The notes beneath the pieces were generated by a model. The model did no database searches. It was given only the letters and a program-made list of their open reading frames with translations, and had not been told where the DNA came from. Source: Chrysemys picta bellii (lineage: Eukaryota; Chordata; Testudines; Emydidae). From it: a stretch of DNA of 64,000 bases. Shown one piece after another: positions 23,584 to 35,800 of the stretch. Position numbers and translations under genes: made by a program. The DNA lies in the NCBI RefSeq assembly GCF_011386835.1, contig NW_027053007.1, forward strand, positions 1 through 64,000. Reading direction: 5' to 3'. Position 1 is the stretch's first letter, and every line of letters starts with the position of its first letter.

Positions 23584-24640
23584 TCCAACACAGGCGGGTC
23601 TGGCCCCTCTCCTCAACAAGGGGTCAGCTGCTACTCTGGAGGTGAAAAGCTCTTGGTATCTCCTCAACCACCAGGCCTTGTAATGTCCTAGGGATGATGC
23701 CCCTCTGGGTTCCTGACCAGGACGTTGGTTATTCCTTCCCCTGAGACTCCACCCTTAAGATTGGAGATTGGCCACTTCCCAGGGCTTTGGGAGATGAGTC
23801 AGAGCTGCGGGACACCAGTGTGGTGCTGAGGTGGGCCAGCTACTGCTCTCATTTACCCGGGTGCAGGGCAGGAGTAACTCTACTGAATTCAATGGGGTTA
23901 CGCCTGATTTTTCTGTGGAATATTCCAGCTGCTGGTGGTGGTTCTAACAGGGTTCCCACGCCCAGGAAAGACACAGCCTGCTCCCTTCCCCCACCTTGAG
24001 GAGCTGCAATTAGCTGTTTGTAATGAACCAGAAGCTTCCTTTCCCATGCGAAGGCTGCAGTGTCTGGAGCTGGGCGGGAGCAGGGAGGTGTTTGTGACAT
24101 ACAAGGCTCCGCTTCCCCTCCACGTTCTTCCTTGCTGTGTAGGTGGAATTGGACTGAGCTCCCCTCTGACATGGAGTGATGAGCTGGGGGAACAAATTCA
24201 GCAACAGACTGTGTTTCCGGAAGCACCTACTGTGCCTAGGAACTCAGCGGAGGGAACTGCTTTGCCAAAGTGACCCCTTTTGGCGGGTGTTGGGTTACAA
24301 ATCACTTTAGTGGGGAGTGCAGGGGAATGGCATGTTGTCACCCTGACTGTGTGAGGAAAGGGCAGCAGAACTGTGCTTAGCCTGCCCTGACTGACGCTCA
24401 CTCGCTAAGCAGGGGGGTGGGGATGCCAAATCCCGTGACAGTGAGAGAGAAAGAGGGTGGGGGCAGATGTCTGTACCGGGGGTGTGGGCTCTGCCTAAAG
24501 AGTCCTAGACGCCATTTCACCCTCTCCCTCGCCACTGTGTAAAGGCAGAGCTGATCAGACACACTGGAGAGTCCTTGTTTTGTTAAGTGATCGCTGGAGC
24601 TGAAATCACTGAGAACAAGGTCCAGACACTGAGCCTTAGA
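23584..24640. other. Intergenic stretch, no gene seen
   Basis: Overlapping frames on both strands lack domains, splice logic or family resemblance. Nothing further is recognised. Confidence 0.4.
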
Positions 24641-24641
24641 G

Positions 24642-24910
24642 CACGTCTACACTTAACACGCTGCATCGGCACAAGTGCACCCTGTGCCTCTGTGGTGGTT
24701 TAATGGAGACGCTCTAAGCTGACGGGAGAGAGCTTCTCCCATCGGTGTAGTTAATCCACCTCCCCAAGAGGCGCTAGCTGTGTCGATGGGAGAAGCTCTC
24801 CTGCCAACACAGCGCTGTCTACACATGGGGTCGGGTTGGTATAACTATGTCCAACAGGGGGTGTGGGTGTGTGGATTTACTGAGGGACGTAGTTATACCG
24901 ATAGAGGTCT
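24642..24910. mobile_element. Possible MITE with internal hairpin
   Basis: It begins ACGTCTACACTT and contains the facing segments GAGAGAGCTTCTCCCATCG and CGATGGGAGAAGCTCTC around 24,725-24,800. No coding capacity. Confidence 0.5.
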
Positions 24911-25399
24911 GTAGGTCAGACCAGATCTCAGTTGTATACATGGTGGTGGCAGCAGCGGCCGAGGCATTTCTTGATGCCATCTCCCCACCTCCCACCCCAC
25001 TGGCAAGAGTTGAATTCACATGAATGGTCTGAACTCTGGGCCTTCGCCGACCAAGGACAGCAACTGTGAGTGGGGTGCAGGGGAAGGAAAGGGCAAAGCC
25101 AGTTAGAGCAAATGGCCCAGGATAGAGGACTCTGGAGATCTGTGGTTGGCGGCCCATATCCTGATTAGGGTGACGGGCATGAGTGAGTGAGTGAGTCACA
25201 CCACAAGGGGAGAAACTGAGGCAAATGACACTGCCCAATATATTCTGGGGTGTAGGAGTTTGCTCATGGATACGGCTATGATTATAACATGGAGGTCACG
25301 AATATGAGGCCTTTCCCCTCCAATTAGATCTATCCCATAATAATCCCCACCCTAGAACTGAACAGGGGCGGGGAGCTCCGTAGCCTGATGGCGGAGGAA

Positions 25400-25995
25400 G
25401 GCCACAGGGCCACCCCCTGGATGCTTGCGCTGGGCTCTACCTGGCTGCTCCCCGAGGGGCTCAGCCGCGTTGCTTATCTTCTTGATGCTGTGGAAGGCGG
25501 CAGCGTGGGGCGTGGTGGCGTGGATGTGGAAGGCCGTCTCCACCACCAAGTGTCACTGGCTCCCCTGTGGCTGGTGGCGGGGGACCCTCTGCAGTTGCCC
25601 AGCCACAGTGGGAAGAGGGGGGATCCCCCTGGAGCTCTCAGCTACTGTGGAGTGTGAGGGGACCCTGCGGCAGCCCAGCCCCTGGTGGGTAGTGGGGGAC
25701 CCTAGACCTCCCACTTGCCGCAGGTGATGGGGAACTGGAGCTCCTTGCTGCCGCAGGGGGTAGGATCCCCCACAACTGCTCAGCTGCCGTGAGGAGCAGG
25801 GGACTTCGAAGTGGGGCAGCAGTGGTGGGGGATCCCGGAGCTCCAGCAGCAGTGGGCACTGAGCTGAACCTGGCTCCCTGTTTTGTCAATATAGTTTTAG
25901 TGAAAGTCAGGACAGGTCACAGGCTTCCGTGAATTGTTGTTTATTGCCCACGACTGGCCGTGATTTTTATTAAAAATATCTTTGCCTTACTCAGG
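25400..25995. mobile_element. hAT-like nonautonomous element, degraded
   Basis: The right part (25,890-25,992, TTATTAAAAATATC then TGCCTTA) resembles the right end of the element at 7,763-8,490. The left end is not identified, so the start is approximate. Confidence 0.45.
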
Positions 25996-26150
25996 GTCAC
26001 ATGCTTTCGAATTGTGGTTGTGGGGTTTCCCAGATTACTGCCAGATTCCTTTCCCCTTTTTACACAGACTCAGTGTTTGTGAGAGGGGATGTATTGCCTC
26101 TTAGAGGCACCTGGGGTGGTCTGAAATTTTCCCAGATTACTGGGTAGGGG

Positions 26151-26727
26151 TGTGATGGGTTCGGTCACAGAGGTCCCCTTGGGACGGTCACCTGATGTGC
26201 TGAAATTACCTCTGAGCATGTTTTCCCTGCCAGCTTGGCACTCCAGAACCCTGCCTCGTTGAGCCAGACACGCTAGCCTGCTGCAACACAGACCCAGGGT
26301 CTGGACCATTCCCCCAGAGACGCAGACTTCGTTTCTCTGGGTCCTCCATCCCTCCTTCTAAATGGAAAATACATGATTTAAGATGGATTTTGTTATCAGG
26401 TGACATGGCCACAAGTCACTGTAAGACCCCTAGTCTCCATTCCCCATGGGCTGGCCCACGCGTACACAGGGAGGCTTTCAAGTAACTAAGGCCATTCACA
26501 ACTTAATGGCCTCCACTTACTATGTTTTTCCATCAGTGATACAAGTTTATATCTTATTCTCCTAAGTCCAGATATAGATATAATACATGCAAACAAATAG
26601 GATGAACACACTTAGCAGATGATAAGCTTTCTAAAGACACCAGGCAAGAGGTATTTAGCGTAAAGTATATTCCAGTTATGTCATTCATAAGCATATTTCC
26701 ATAAAGCATATGGAGTGCAACATCACA
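26151..26727. mobile_element. Solo LTR, shortened relative of 22,367-23,578
   Basis: Starts TGTGATGGG and ends CATCACA. It shares the opening ~180 bp with the other LTR (ACCTGATGTGC, ACACAGACCCAGGGTCTG). Flanks AGGGG and GGGGG are a possible 5-bp duplication. About half the length is missing. Confidence 0.6.
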
Positions 26728-27141
26728 GGGGGCTCCAGCCGGTTTGGTTTTGTATTGGAACCGCTACGTATTGAACTCGGCCCTGGTTGCTGCCAACTCC
26801 ACCTGGCAAGAAAAGCAGAAAAATGACAATAGGTTCCAAGGCCACTGAGAGTGTAATGTGCAAACTGACTGATTGTTTCTGGAAGGCGACACACGAAGCC
26901 CCTGGATCCTGACCCATAGGGATAATGGAGCCAAGGGAAATTCTTCACGGTGCTGACTGCTCATTGGAGATGATCCGTCTGCACTGACAAGGATTCAATC
27001 CCAGGGGACAATCTGATCTATTCAGATCATTACACTGCAAGAGCCAATGCCTGCCTAGCCCACAGTGAGTGACCCCTGGAGCTCCCAGGAGAGCCAAGGG
27101 AAGGGAACACGGAGGTGCCAGGAAAGGGGAAACACGGAGGT

Positions 27142-27181
27142 GCTGGGTCTCATTACCTTTACAGCAGTAATGAGACCCAGC
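27142..27181. repeat. Perfect 15-bp inverted repeat
   Basis: GCTGGGTCTCATTAC at 27,142-27,156 faces its exact complement at 27,167-27,181 across a 10-bp loop. It lies just downstream of the receptor tail exon. Confidence 0.85.
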
Positions 27182-27234
27182 TAGAGATGACTGTTTCACA
27201 GGCTGGTACTGGAACAGAGCAGAGGACCTCTTAC

Positions 27235-27342
27235 CGTCTTGGTGCTGGTGGTGGGGACAGCAGACATGGATAGATCGTATGTCTGAGATTTCATGCTGAA
27301 CGTTCGGAATCCCTTGATCCATCTCCTGTACTCCTCTCTCAC
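27235..27342 (-). CDS. ADGRE1-like: ADGRE gene, cytoplasmic tail exon
   Basis: The exon is 108 bp, phase 0-0, with donor GTAAGA. It encodes [20 protein letters not shown] followed by a Ser/Thr-rich end ([12 protein letters not shown]), close to the ADGRE1 tail. If the donor is ignored, 15 further residues follow before a stop. A weak candidate terminal exon lies at 26,945-27,034 (AG acceptor, 29 cysteine-rich residues, then a stop), unlike known tails. The true end is unresolved. Confidence 0.85.
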
Positions 27343-30300
27343 CTGGAGAGTGAGGGACAGGGTCACTGCACTATGTAACTAACTTGGAGAAGATCAGAGA
27401 TGGCCACTGCGAGGCCAGTGAAGGTGCTGGGCGCTGACGGGCCGTGGGCATTACCTGGCGATTGAGGAGACAGTGCACCAGGAAGATGTAGGCTCCCTGC
27501 AGGCTGTTGATGATGGTGAATAAATACGCCATGACCGTGGCTGCTGGGCCGACTTGGAGGAGACCAAGGCTCCATGTGCAGCCCAGAATGAAGAGCTGGG
27601 CGATGGCTTTAAAGGTCAGTAACCTGGATAAAGTCAGATGGAGAGAACCCGTTACAATAAGCCTATGGAGAGTAATTGGGTCAAGAGGATCTGGACAGAG
27701 TGGGGTGGAGCTACCGTCCCTGGCTTTCCTGTGTGGGACAGGGTTACTGTCAATGTAAACACACTGGGAATTCATTCCTATGGATCCTAGATATGCTGTT
27801 CCCCTCCTGCAATCCCTCACACCCTCCCAGTGCCAAGGACCATCCAAACCAAGACATCTGACCCTCCAAGACTGTTTAGTTGCCGTCTCACCTGTGGTCT
27901 CTGAGGGTGGACACATCTGCATTGAGGGAGGAGAGACTGTTTCTCAGGATCCACAGGGTCAAGGCAAAGAACGTTATATTTATCTGTGGGATGAGTGGGA
28001 AATATTTCCTGTAAAACATCCCATCCGGGGCCGGTGACTCCAGCTGAGGCAGAGAACGATCCCAGGGGACCGAGCCGAACACTGCAGAACCGGGGACTGC
28101 TCATTTCCCATGGGAATCATATCGTCTCCTGTAATATCACCGGGCAGCTCTCGGTCCCTCCCCATGCGTGGAGCTGACAGCACAGCCAGGGCTGAGATGG
28201 ATCAATGGGATCACAGAGGCCAGATGCTGCTCAGAGTTAAATATGGAGCCTCTCCAGTGGAGTCAGGAGTCATTTTGGGTTTACACTGGTGTAACTGAGA
28301 GCAGGATCTGGCTCAGAGATTCCAGATTCTGCCTCTAGAATACTTCCTGCCACTTCCAGGCTGTAAGAAATCCCCGTCCCCCCCCCCGCCCCGAAACTTC
28401 CCCAGGTGGTACGGAGGAACATGTAGGGACATTTGTTTCCCCCGCTACAAAAACCACTGAAGAGTCCAACCCTCACCCTTCCTCGTTCCTTGGGTCATTA
28501 ACTAGACCAGACCAAACTCTTCTGTCTTCACTTGGCAAAACTCCTACTGACATCCATGGGAGCTGTGCCCGAGTAAAGGCTTTAGGCCTGGGGATACAGC
28601 ACAGGGACTAATCCCGGGACTGACCCCAGGAGATGAGCCAAGTGGGACATAACTGTTTTTTTCCTTGTGTTTTATGGGCCACGTTCTCCTCCCTGCTTCA
28701 CTGAAATCAATGGGGTGGCAGAGGTGAGAGGAGAATGGGGCCCTGTGGTTCTGGGAGGTACCCACCAGGATTATGGCACAGACTGGACCCAGGAAGCTCC
28801 AACGAAAGCCTCTCTCCAGGCTGAGCCAGCAGCTAGCGGGAGGGAGGAAGAAGAAGAAGGTGACGTTAATGGGATTCCTCTCCTTTTTCAGCCCCGGGGG
28901 CAGAGAGGGGGGGTCACAGGGCAGCTGGCTCTCAAAAGCGAGATGGATCTCAGCCTGCCTGTGACATGGCCGACTCTCTTGCGGGCAGCAGGTGAACAGC
29001 CCTCCCCATGTACCTCAGCATCTCCTGCTTTCAGCCACCACTTCCTCTTCCACCTCCTCAAATGACCCTTTCTGGTGGATGGGCGCAGTATTGCTGGAGG
29101 GCCAGACATGCAGCGGATGGACATTGGCCTCGCTGCACTGAAGGAAGTGGATCTGCCCTGATTTACACCAGCTGAGGATCTAGCCTGGGGTGTCTAGAAC
29201 ACGCCACGCCCTGTTTTAGTGAATCCCTCACTTTAGAGAGGGGATCCTCAGGGATCTGCACACAGGAAGAAAGTGCATTTGTTTCCTACCCACCAGCCCC
29301 ACAAACCCAGCCTGGGACCTGGGAGTCAAGCTGGGATCTTTCTGGCTTGATCTTCCACATCATCAGTGGGGTGAGGAGTGTAGATGTTTGACAGGTGGGC
29401 AACTCAACTGCAGCACTCGGGGCAGCTTAGTGTGACTGGGGATGGGAAGGGTCCCGGGGGACATTCAGCTCCCAGGCAGGGTGAGCAGGGAAATCTAGGT
29501 TCAAGTCAGACCTGGGGTGAGCTGGACAAGCGCATGGGAGTCACATCCCAGCTCCCCTTCGGGATGGGCGCTGCACGTACTGTTTGGAAGTTCCATAGCC
29601 GTCAGGATTCACCGCTGCAGAAATAGCCACCACCAGGGCTGGGAATCCGTAGCCGAACGGGTACATGAATCTCTTCTTGAACCGGCTGGCGCTGGTGTAA
29701 TTCACGACCTTCAGGTTCCTGACGGTGAGGAAGAGGTGCAGCCCCTCCAGGAACATCCAGCTGAAGGAGGCCATGAAGAAGTAGTGTAGGAGGCCAGCAA
29801 TGACAGCACACGCCACCTGGGGGAGACAGAGAGTCCAGGGACACTGCGGTGGGGAAGGGAAATGCTGACTATGGGGGAGACCTGCCAGGGGGAGTCACAC
29901 TGGGATTCTTGTTAGCACAGCTCTCCAGTTATAGCGCTCCGTGACCCAGAGATGGCAGGTTCCTCGGTCTATGGAGGGTCCTGCAGGTGCACATTGCTGA
30001 TGCAGGAAGGGAGCAGAGATTAGTGGTTAGATCAGGGGAGACGGGCTCAGGGGATGCAGGTTCTGTTCCCAGCCCTGCCACAGAGTCCCTGGGTGACCAC
30101 GGGGAAGTCACGTAGGAGAGGAATCGAGGCACAGGGAGACTGTGACATAGAGACAGAACTGGCTGAACTCCAGGGGTTGGGGACACTCAGACCACTGTGC
30201 CCAGTGTGAAGGGGCCTAACGGGGAGTGGAAACATCCCCCCGGAAATCCCCGCTGTGTCCTGCACAGCCCAGAATCCAGGGAGCACAAAGGGGTTCAAAG

Positions 30301-32809
30301 CCACACACAACAGCGCTGCTGCGAGTGGAGGAACAAAGCAGGGGAGAATCGGGCCGTACCTGATTGTTGGTGGGAGTCACCTGGGTGAGGAAGAGCAGGT
30401 CGGCCAGGAAGAGGCAGAGGCAGAGCTGCAGGTGGAGGGAGGTGCTGATGCTGCGGATGGATCGGCACAGGAGGAAGGTGAGGATGGCGAGGAAGAGGCA
30501 CAGCAGGGAGAGGGTCAGTCCCACGTAGGTGATGATGTTGAAACTGAGAGTCGCTTCCTGGGGACAGGAAAGGAAAAGCCCTGGGAGCGAAGAGTCCAGG
30601 GGTTCAGGTGCCACGTCCCGTGTGTTCCCAGGGGGCATCGGGCATCACAGCCTCTCCCAGTTCAGGGGCTGCAGTGCTCTCAGAGGGGGAGCCCTTTACA
30701 AAGGGGGTCCACTGAGGCTGACTCAGGGCCCCACTGGGACCTGAAGCCAACTGGGACTAGAACCCTTTGTCCTTCCATCTTCGCTCCCGCTCCCCCATCC
30801 CTCCATTACAGATGCCAGGGAACAACATTGTCACAAGCCCACGGCTGCCTAGGCTGTCTCTATGCTGCATCCGGCAGATGCTCAGAAATGTCTGGCAGGG
30901 CAGGGATAGAGCCCAGATCCTGCTGCCTGAAAAACTCACGTCACTGACAGATGAGTTGAAGGAGAATCCCCATTAACTGTTAGCAGTATACAGGGGCGGC
31001 TCCAGGCACCAGCGCAGCCAGCGCGTGCCTGGGGCGACAAGCCAAGGGGGGCGCGTGCCGGTTGCCGTGAGGGCGGCAGTCAAGGAAAATACATAGACCC
31101 GCCCCTGGCAGTATAGCACCTCTGATGAACAACAACAGTTCTGAACACTAGAGGACGCATGTTGGTGGACAAACACAAATGTGCACTCACAACACTAGAG
31201 GCCATGTGCGCGCAGACACAGACAAACACCACTAGAGGGTGCACCCCCCTCCCACTGCAGTGGAGGGCACAGATCTTGTCTGAAGAGTATCTACATGGCT
31301 CCCTCCTGCCCAGTGAGACTCCTAACCCGGCACAGCAGCACACAGGGCTCTGGGGCACACACAGGGGCACTAGTCTGCAGGGCACATTCAAGGGATGGAG
31401 CCTCTCAGCTCCAGTGATAACGCCGCACTCCCGTCTCCGCATGTGGACATCAAAATATTTAAGGTCAAATTAAAGAAAGAGCAAAAACTGCTGCTTCCAC
31501 CGCTCTGCTTTCCCTGCAGAGAGACCCAGGGCAGAGGGTGAGTTCTGCAGGCGCTGAAGGGCGACTGACGTTGGTGTTTGCCTTATGCAGGGTCCGGATC
31601 CTGACACCCCTCATTGAGTGAATAAAGCTTTTATACGAGATGTGTCCAGGACATGTACGATGGTGCTGTTGCCACAGCGCGAGGTTCATGTGGCGAAAGG
31701 GAACAGTTTCTAGTAACAGCTGGAATAGATCAAGGCTTGGGACTAAGCCCCTTTTTGTTCACATCGGTGCTGGAGGCATTGACAGAAAGCAGCCAGAGAG
31801 TGGCTCCTGGCACATGCCTTTTGCAGATGACGTAGTGCTCGTGGGGGGAGAGGAAAGAGGAAGTGAAGGAAGATGCAGAGAGACATGGAGATGCATATTG
31901 GAAAGAAACGGCATGAAAATCAGCAGAAGAAATCAGAGTATATGGTCTGTAGATTCAATGCTCTCCTCAGGAAGACAATGGGCGTGTAAGTCTGGGGACA
32001 AACAGAGCTAGGGATACCATTCCTTACCCATCCTGGCTAATAGACATTAACGGACTTAACCTCCATGAATTTATCCAGTTCTCTTTTAAATGCTGTTATA
32101 GTCCTAGTCTTCACAACCTCCTCAGGCAAGGAGTTCCACAAGTTGACTGTGCGCTGTGTGAAGAAGACCTTCCTTTTATTTGTTTGAAACCTGCTGCCCA
32201 TTAATTTCATTTGGTGGTCCCTAGTTCTTGTATTATGGGAGCAAGTAACTAACTTTTTCTTATTTACTTTCTCCACATCACTCATGATTTTATATATCTC
32301 TATCATATCCCCCCTTAGTCTCCTCTTTTATTTATTTATTTATTTTTGCTGTTGTCTCTTGAGCAATTATCAATTTGTTAATTTACTGGCTTCCTACTGC
32401 TGCCTCTGACAGCCCCAATGATCGTTAGAAAAATCTCGTTTTCTCCCTGCTGTTCCTCGTAATTATGTTAAACTAGAAACCTCCACAAAGGGCCGAGATG
32501 GTCAAATTAAAATATATATAAAATCGATTGCATCCCCGCCCCTTCTGGCAATAACAAATCGAGTTAAAGACCATGAGTGTAGCTTTTGCTTAATTTAATT
32601 TCTTTTAATAGGCAGGAAAATAATAAGAATAATTTTTAAAATAAGAAGAATCCAAACCCTGGATTTATTGGAAAAAAAGAAATAAAGGAACGAAAAAAGA
32701 ATAAAAAGAAATAACATAAAATTCCATATTAAAGTGGTTAGTAAAAAGAAACAAAAACCAAACAAACGTACCCAAGAGATTACTATTGCTAGTGTTAAAA
32801 AGCTTCTTT

Positions 32810-32860
<51 letters not shown>

Positions 32861-35800
32861 TGTGTAGATATAAATATATATATAAACAAATTGGGATTGT
32901 GTTTTTCAGTTGTGCGTCGTCTAGTTAGCAGAGTGTTCCAGGGGTTAACAGAGAAACAAGCCGGGAGGAATGAGACAAAGTCAAAGAAAATGAAAGTGGG
33001 CACTTTAAACTGGGCTTTTACTAAAAGAACCCAAGAGGTTGAGGAGCTCCTGCCTGGGGTGTGGGAAAGAATTCTGAATCGGCACCATGGTAAAGCAGGT
33101 GCTTCACTTTAAGCATGTGCTTCTGTTCTAATGTTTGAAGTCTCCTTGTGTACTAATGATCAGTAATAATAAACAAGATTATTTCATGAATAGTGGTAAG
33201 GCCTGTGAGGATGGTGAAAGGATTCGCAAACCTGCCTGTAGTGACAGACTCCAGGAGCTCAGTTCGATTAGCAAAGAGACAGGGAAGGGGTGACTGGGTC
33301 AGTCTATAGGGACTGTGATCATGGGCTCTTGGGTCTAGCAGCCAAAGGGCTGGAAGTGAGACCGTCACACTGGAAATCGGCAGGGAGGGTAAATGAACCC
33401 GGGACAGCTTCCCCGGGGGCGTGGTGAATTCTCAGCACTGGCCCTTTCCAAATGGAGCCGGGACGTTCTGCTCTCAATGGAGCAGGAGTTAATCCAGGGA
33501 GGGCGGGGACCTGATTTCTCTTCTCCCCCGGCTCCAACATGGGCAGAACAGGCCCTCGTCCTCCCTGGATTAATTCCAACACTCCCTTCTTGCTCCCCCT
33601 GCTCTGGCCCCCACAGCCAAACCCCACCCAGCAAGTGCACCCGATGGGGGGCGGGGAAGGGCTGCAGGGCAGAAGGCTCCTGAGCTGTTGTGGGGCGTGG
33701 CCTGTGAGGATGGTGAAAGGATTCACAAACCTGCCTGTAGTGACAGACTCCAGGAGCTCAGTTCGATTAGCAAAGAGACAGGGAAGGGGTGACTGGGTCA
33801 GTCTATAGGGACTGTGATCATGGGCTCTTGGGTCTAGCAGCCAAAGGGCTGGAAGTGAGACCGTCACACTGGAAATCGGCAGGGAGGGTAAATGAACCGG
33901 GACAGCTTCCCCGGGGGCGTGGTGAATTCTCAGCACTGGCCCTTTCCAAATGGAGCCGGGACGTTCTGCTCTCAATGGAGCAGGAGTTAATCCAGGGAGG
34001 GCGGGGACCTGATTTCTCTTCTCCCCTGGCTCCAACATGGGCAGAACAGGCCCTCGTCCTCCCTGGATTAATTCCAACACTCCCTTCTTGCTCCCCCTGC
34101 TCTGGCCCCCACAGCCAAACCCCACCCAGCAAGTGCACCCGATGGGGGGCGGGGAAGGGCTGCAGGGCAGAAGGCTCCTGAGCTGTTGTGGGGCGTGGCC
34201 CGGGCCCCCCTTACCCAACATTCTGGCCAGGCACATTGGTCGCTGCTACTTGGGGAGTCTCCCTGTGCCCTTTGGGGGGTGGCTGCTTGTGTCCCTGATC
34301 AGATCCAGGGCCCCGCCAGCCAGTGGGGATCTGGAGTGACCCCCGGCTCTGCTGGGGAGGATTGAGGGGAAGAGCAGAACCAGACCAGACCAGAGGCCCC
34401 AGCAAGGGCCGCACCTACCTCCAGCTCGTAGAAGGCCATGAGCATGGCGAAGATGGTCAGGTGGTTGCACAGGCAGCGGGTGATGGTGGCGTTCAACTTC
34501 TGCAGGGTGCAGCCGTTGGTGGCCCAGCGCCTGCTGTCAGGCTCCCAGTAGGCGCAGAGGAGGCGCAGGTCGGTCTTGTTCTCCTGGGGACAGAGAGACG
34601 CTTGGTGCATGGGGGGGCAGGAGCGAGGTGGGGGGCCAGGACTCCCCAGGGGCCAAGAGGACAGGCCGGGGAGGTACGAGGGGCTGGGATGGGGGCACAG
34701 AGCATCAGTTTGTCCCTGGGTGGGACGTGGATTCACCTGCTGCCCGGAGTGGGGGCTGTTACTAGAGATGTGCCCAACTCTCCCCCCAGCGCCCCAGGCT
34801 CTCCTCCCCCCATGCCCAGCCCAGGGGCTCACCGGCACCGGGTGGCTGAAGCGGATGCTGACGGAGAGGCCGAGTGCCTGGGGGTTCGGGTCACTGATGA
34901 AGGCCGACACCACCGGAGACAGCACACGGTAGCTGGGCCGCCCGGGCTCCTGCGCCCGCTTCCCCGTCTGGCCGATCTCATCCCACTCGGGCGCCTCCAC
35001 CCGCCCAGCACCGTCCAGGATGGAGCTCATCCCCTGGTATGTCAGCAGCCCGGCCAGCGTGAAGCCTGCGAGAGACAGAGGAGACGGATGAAATGGGGGG
35101 CAGAAGGGGCCCTGGGACAGACTGGTGCCAGGGGGCGCTGTGCTGCTGGGGATGCTGCCCCCCATGCCCTGGCATTGTCCCATCGCTATACACATCCCAG
35201 ACTGGCACTAGGGGGCACTGGACTGCTGGGAGTGCCGGCCCCAATGCCCTGGCCGTGCTCTGTCCCCCTTCACACCCCAGCCTGGCACCAAGGGGTGCTG
35301 TGGTGCTTCTCCCAATGCATGGCCATGCCCATCGCTATACACACCCCAGCACAGGCAATGACCACATACCTTCATTTTTCTGCCCTGGGGCTCTGGCCCA
35401 TTTTAATTCCATCTGCGTCTTGCTCTGCTGCAGCGTCACCGTCTCCTGGCTCTGGTTCCCAGCCTTCCTGACCGCCAGCCCCAGCTCTGCAACCACAATG
35501 CCGGCCAGGGCTCACAACAGAGACATGGAGAGGAAGCCTGTAGCCAGGCAAGGTGCTTTCCTGGCTGCAGGGAGGGATCCTAGCTACTCCAGTTCCATCC
35601 TCTCCAAGCAGGGGGCACTGTGGGGAGTGGGGCGGGAGCTCCCATCTCCCAGCAGGGGCCGCTGTGGGGAGTGGGTTGGGAGCACTGGCTGTGGGGAGGA
35701 GCTTCCATCTCCCAGCAGGGGGCGCTGTGGGGAGTGGGGCGGGAGTACTGGCTGTGGGGGGAAGCGCCCATCTCTCAGCAGGGGGCGCTGTGGGGAGTGG

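Noticed and set aside
26945..27034. Terminal exon encoding a 29-residue cysteine-rich tail
   Set aside because: Not listed as a feature: only an AG acceptor and an open frame support it, and it does not resemble known ADGRE tails.
30255..30947. 230-codon plus-strand frame
   Set aside because: It is antisense to the TM1-2 exon and runs into intron sequence.
33319..34236. 305-codon minus-strand frame
   Set aside because: It consists of two copies of the same peptide produced by the 499-bp intronic duplication and has no domain resemblance.
34323..35471. Long plus-strand open frame (382 codons)
   Set aside because: It is antisense to the GAIN and GPS exons, which have correct splice borders and family motifs on the minus strand. 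GC-rich coding sequence often leaves open antisense frames.
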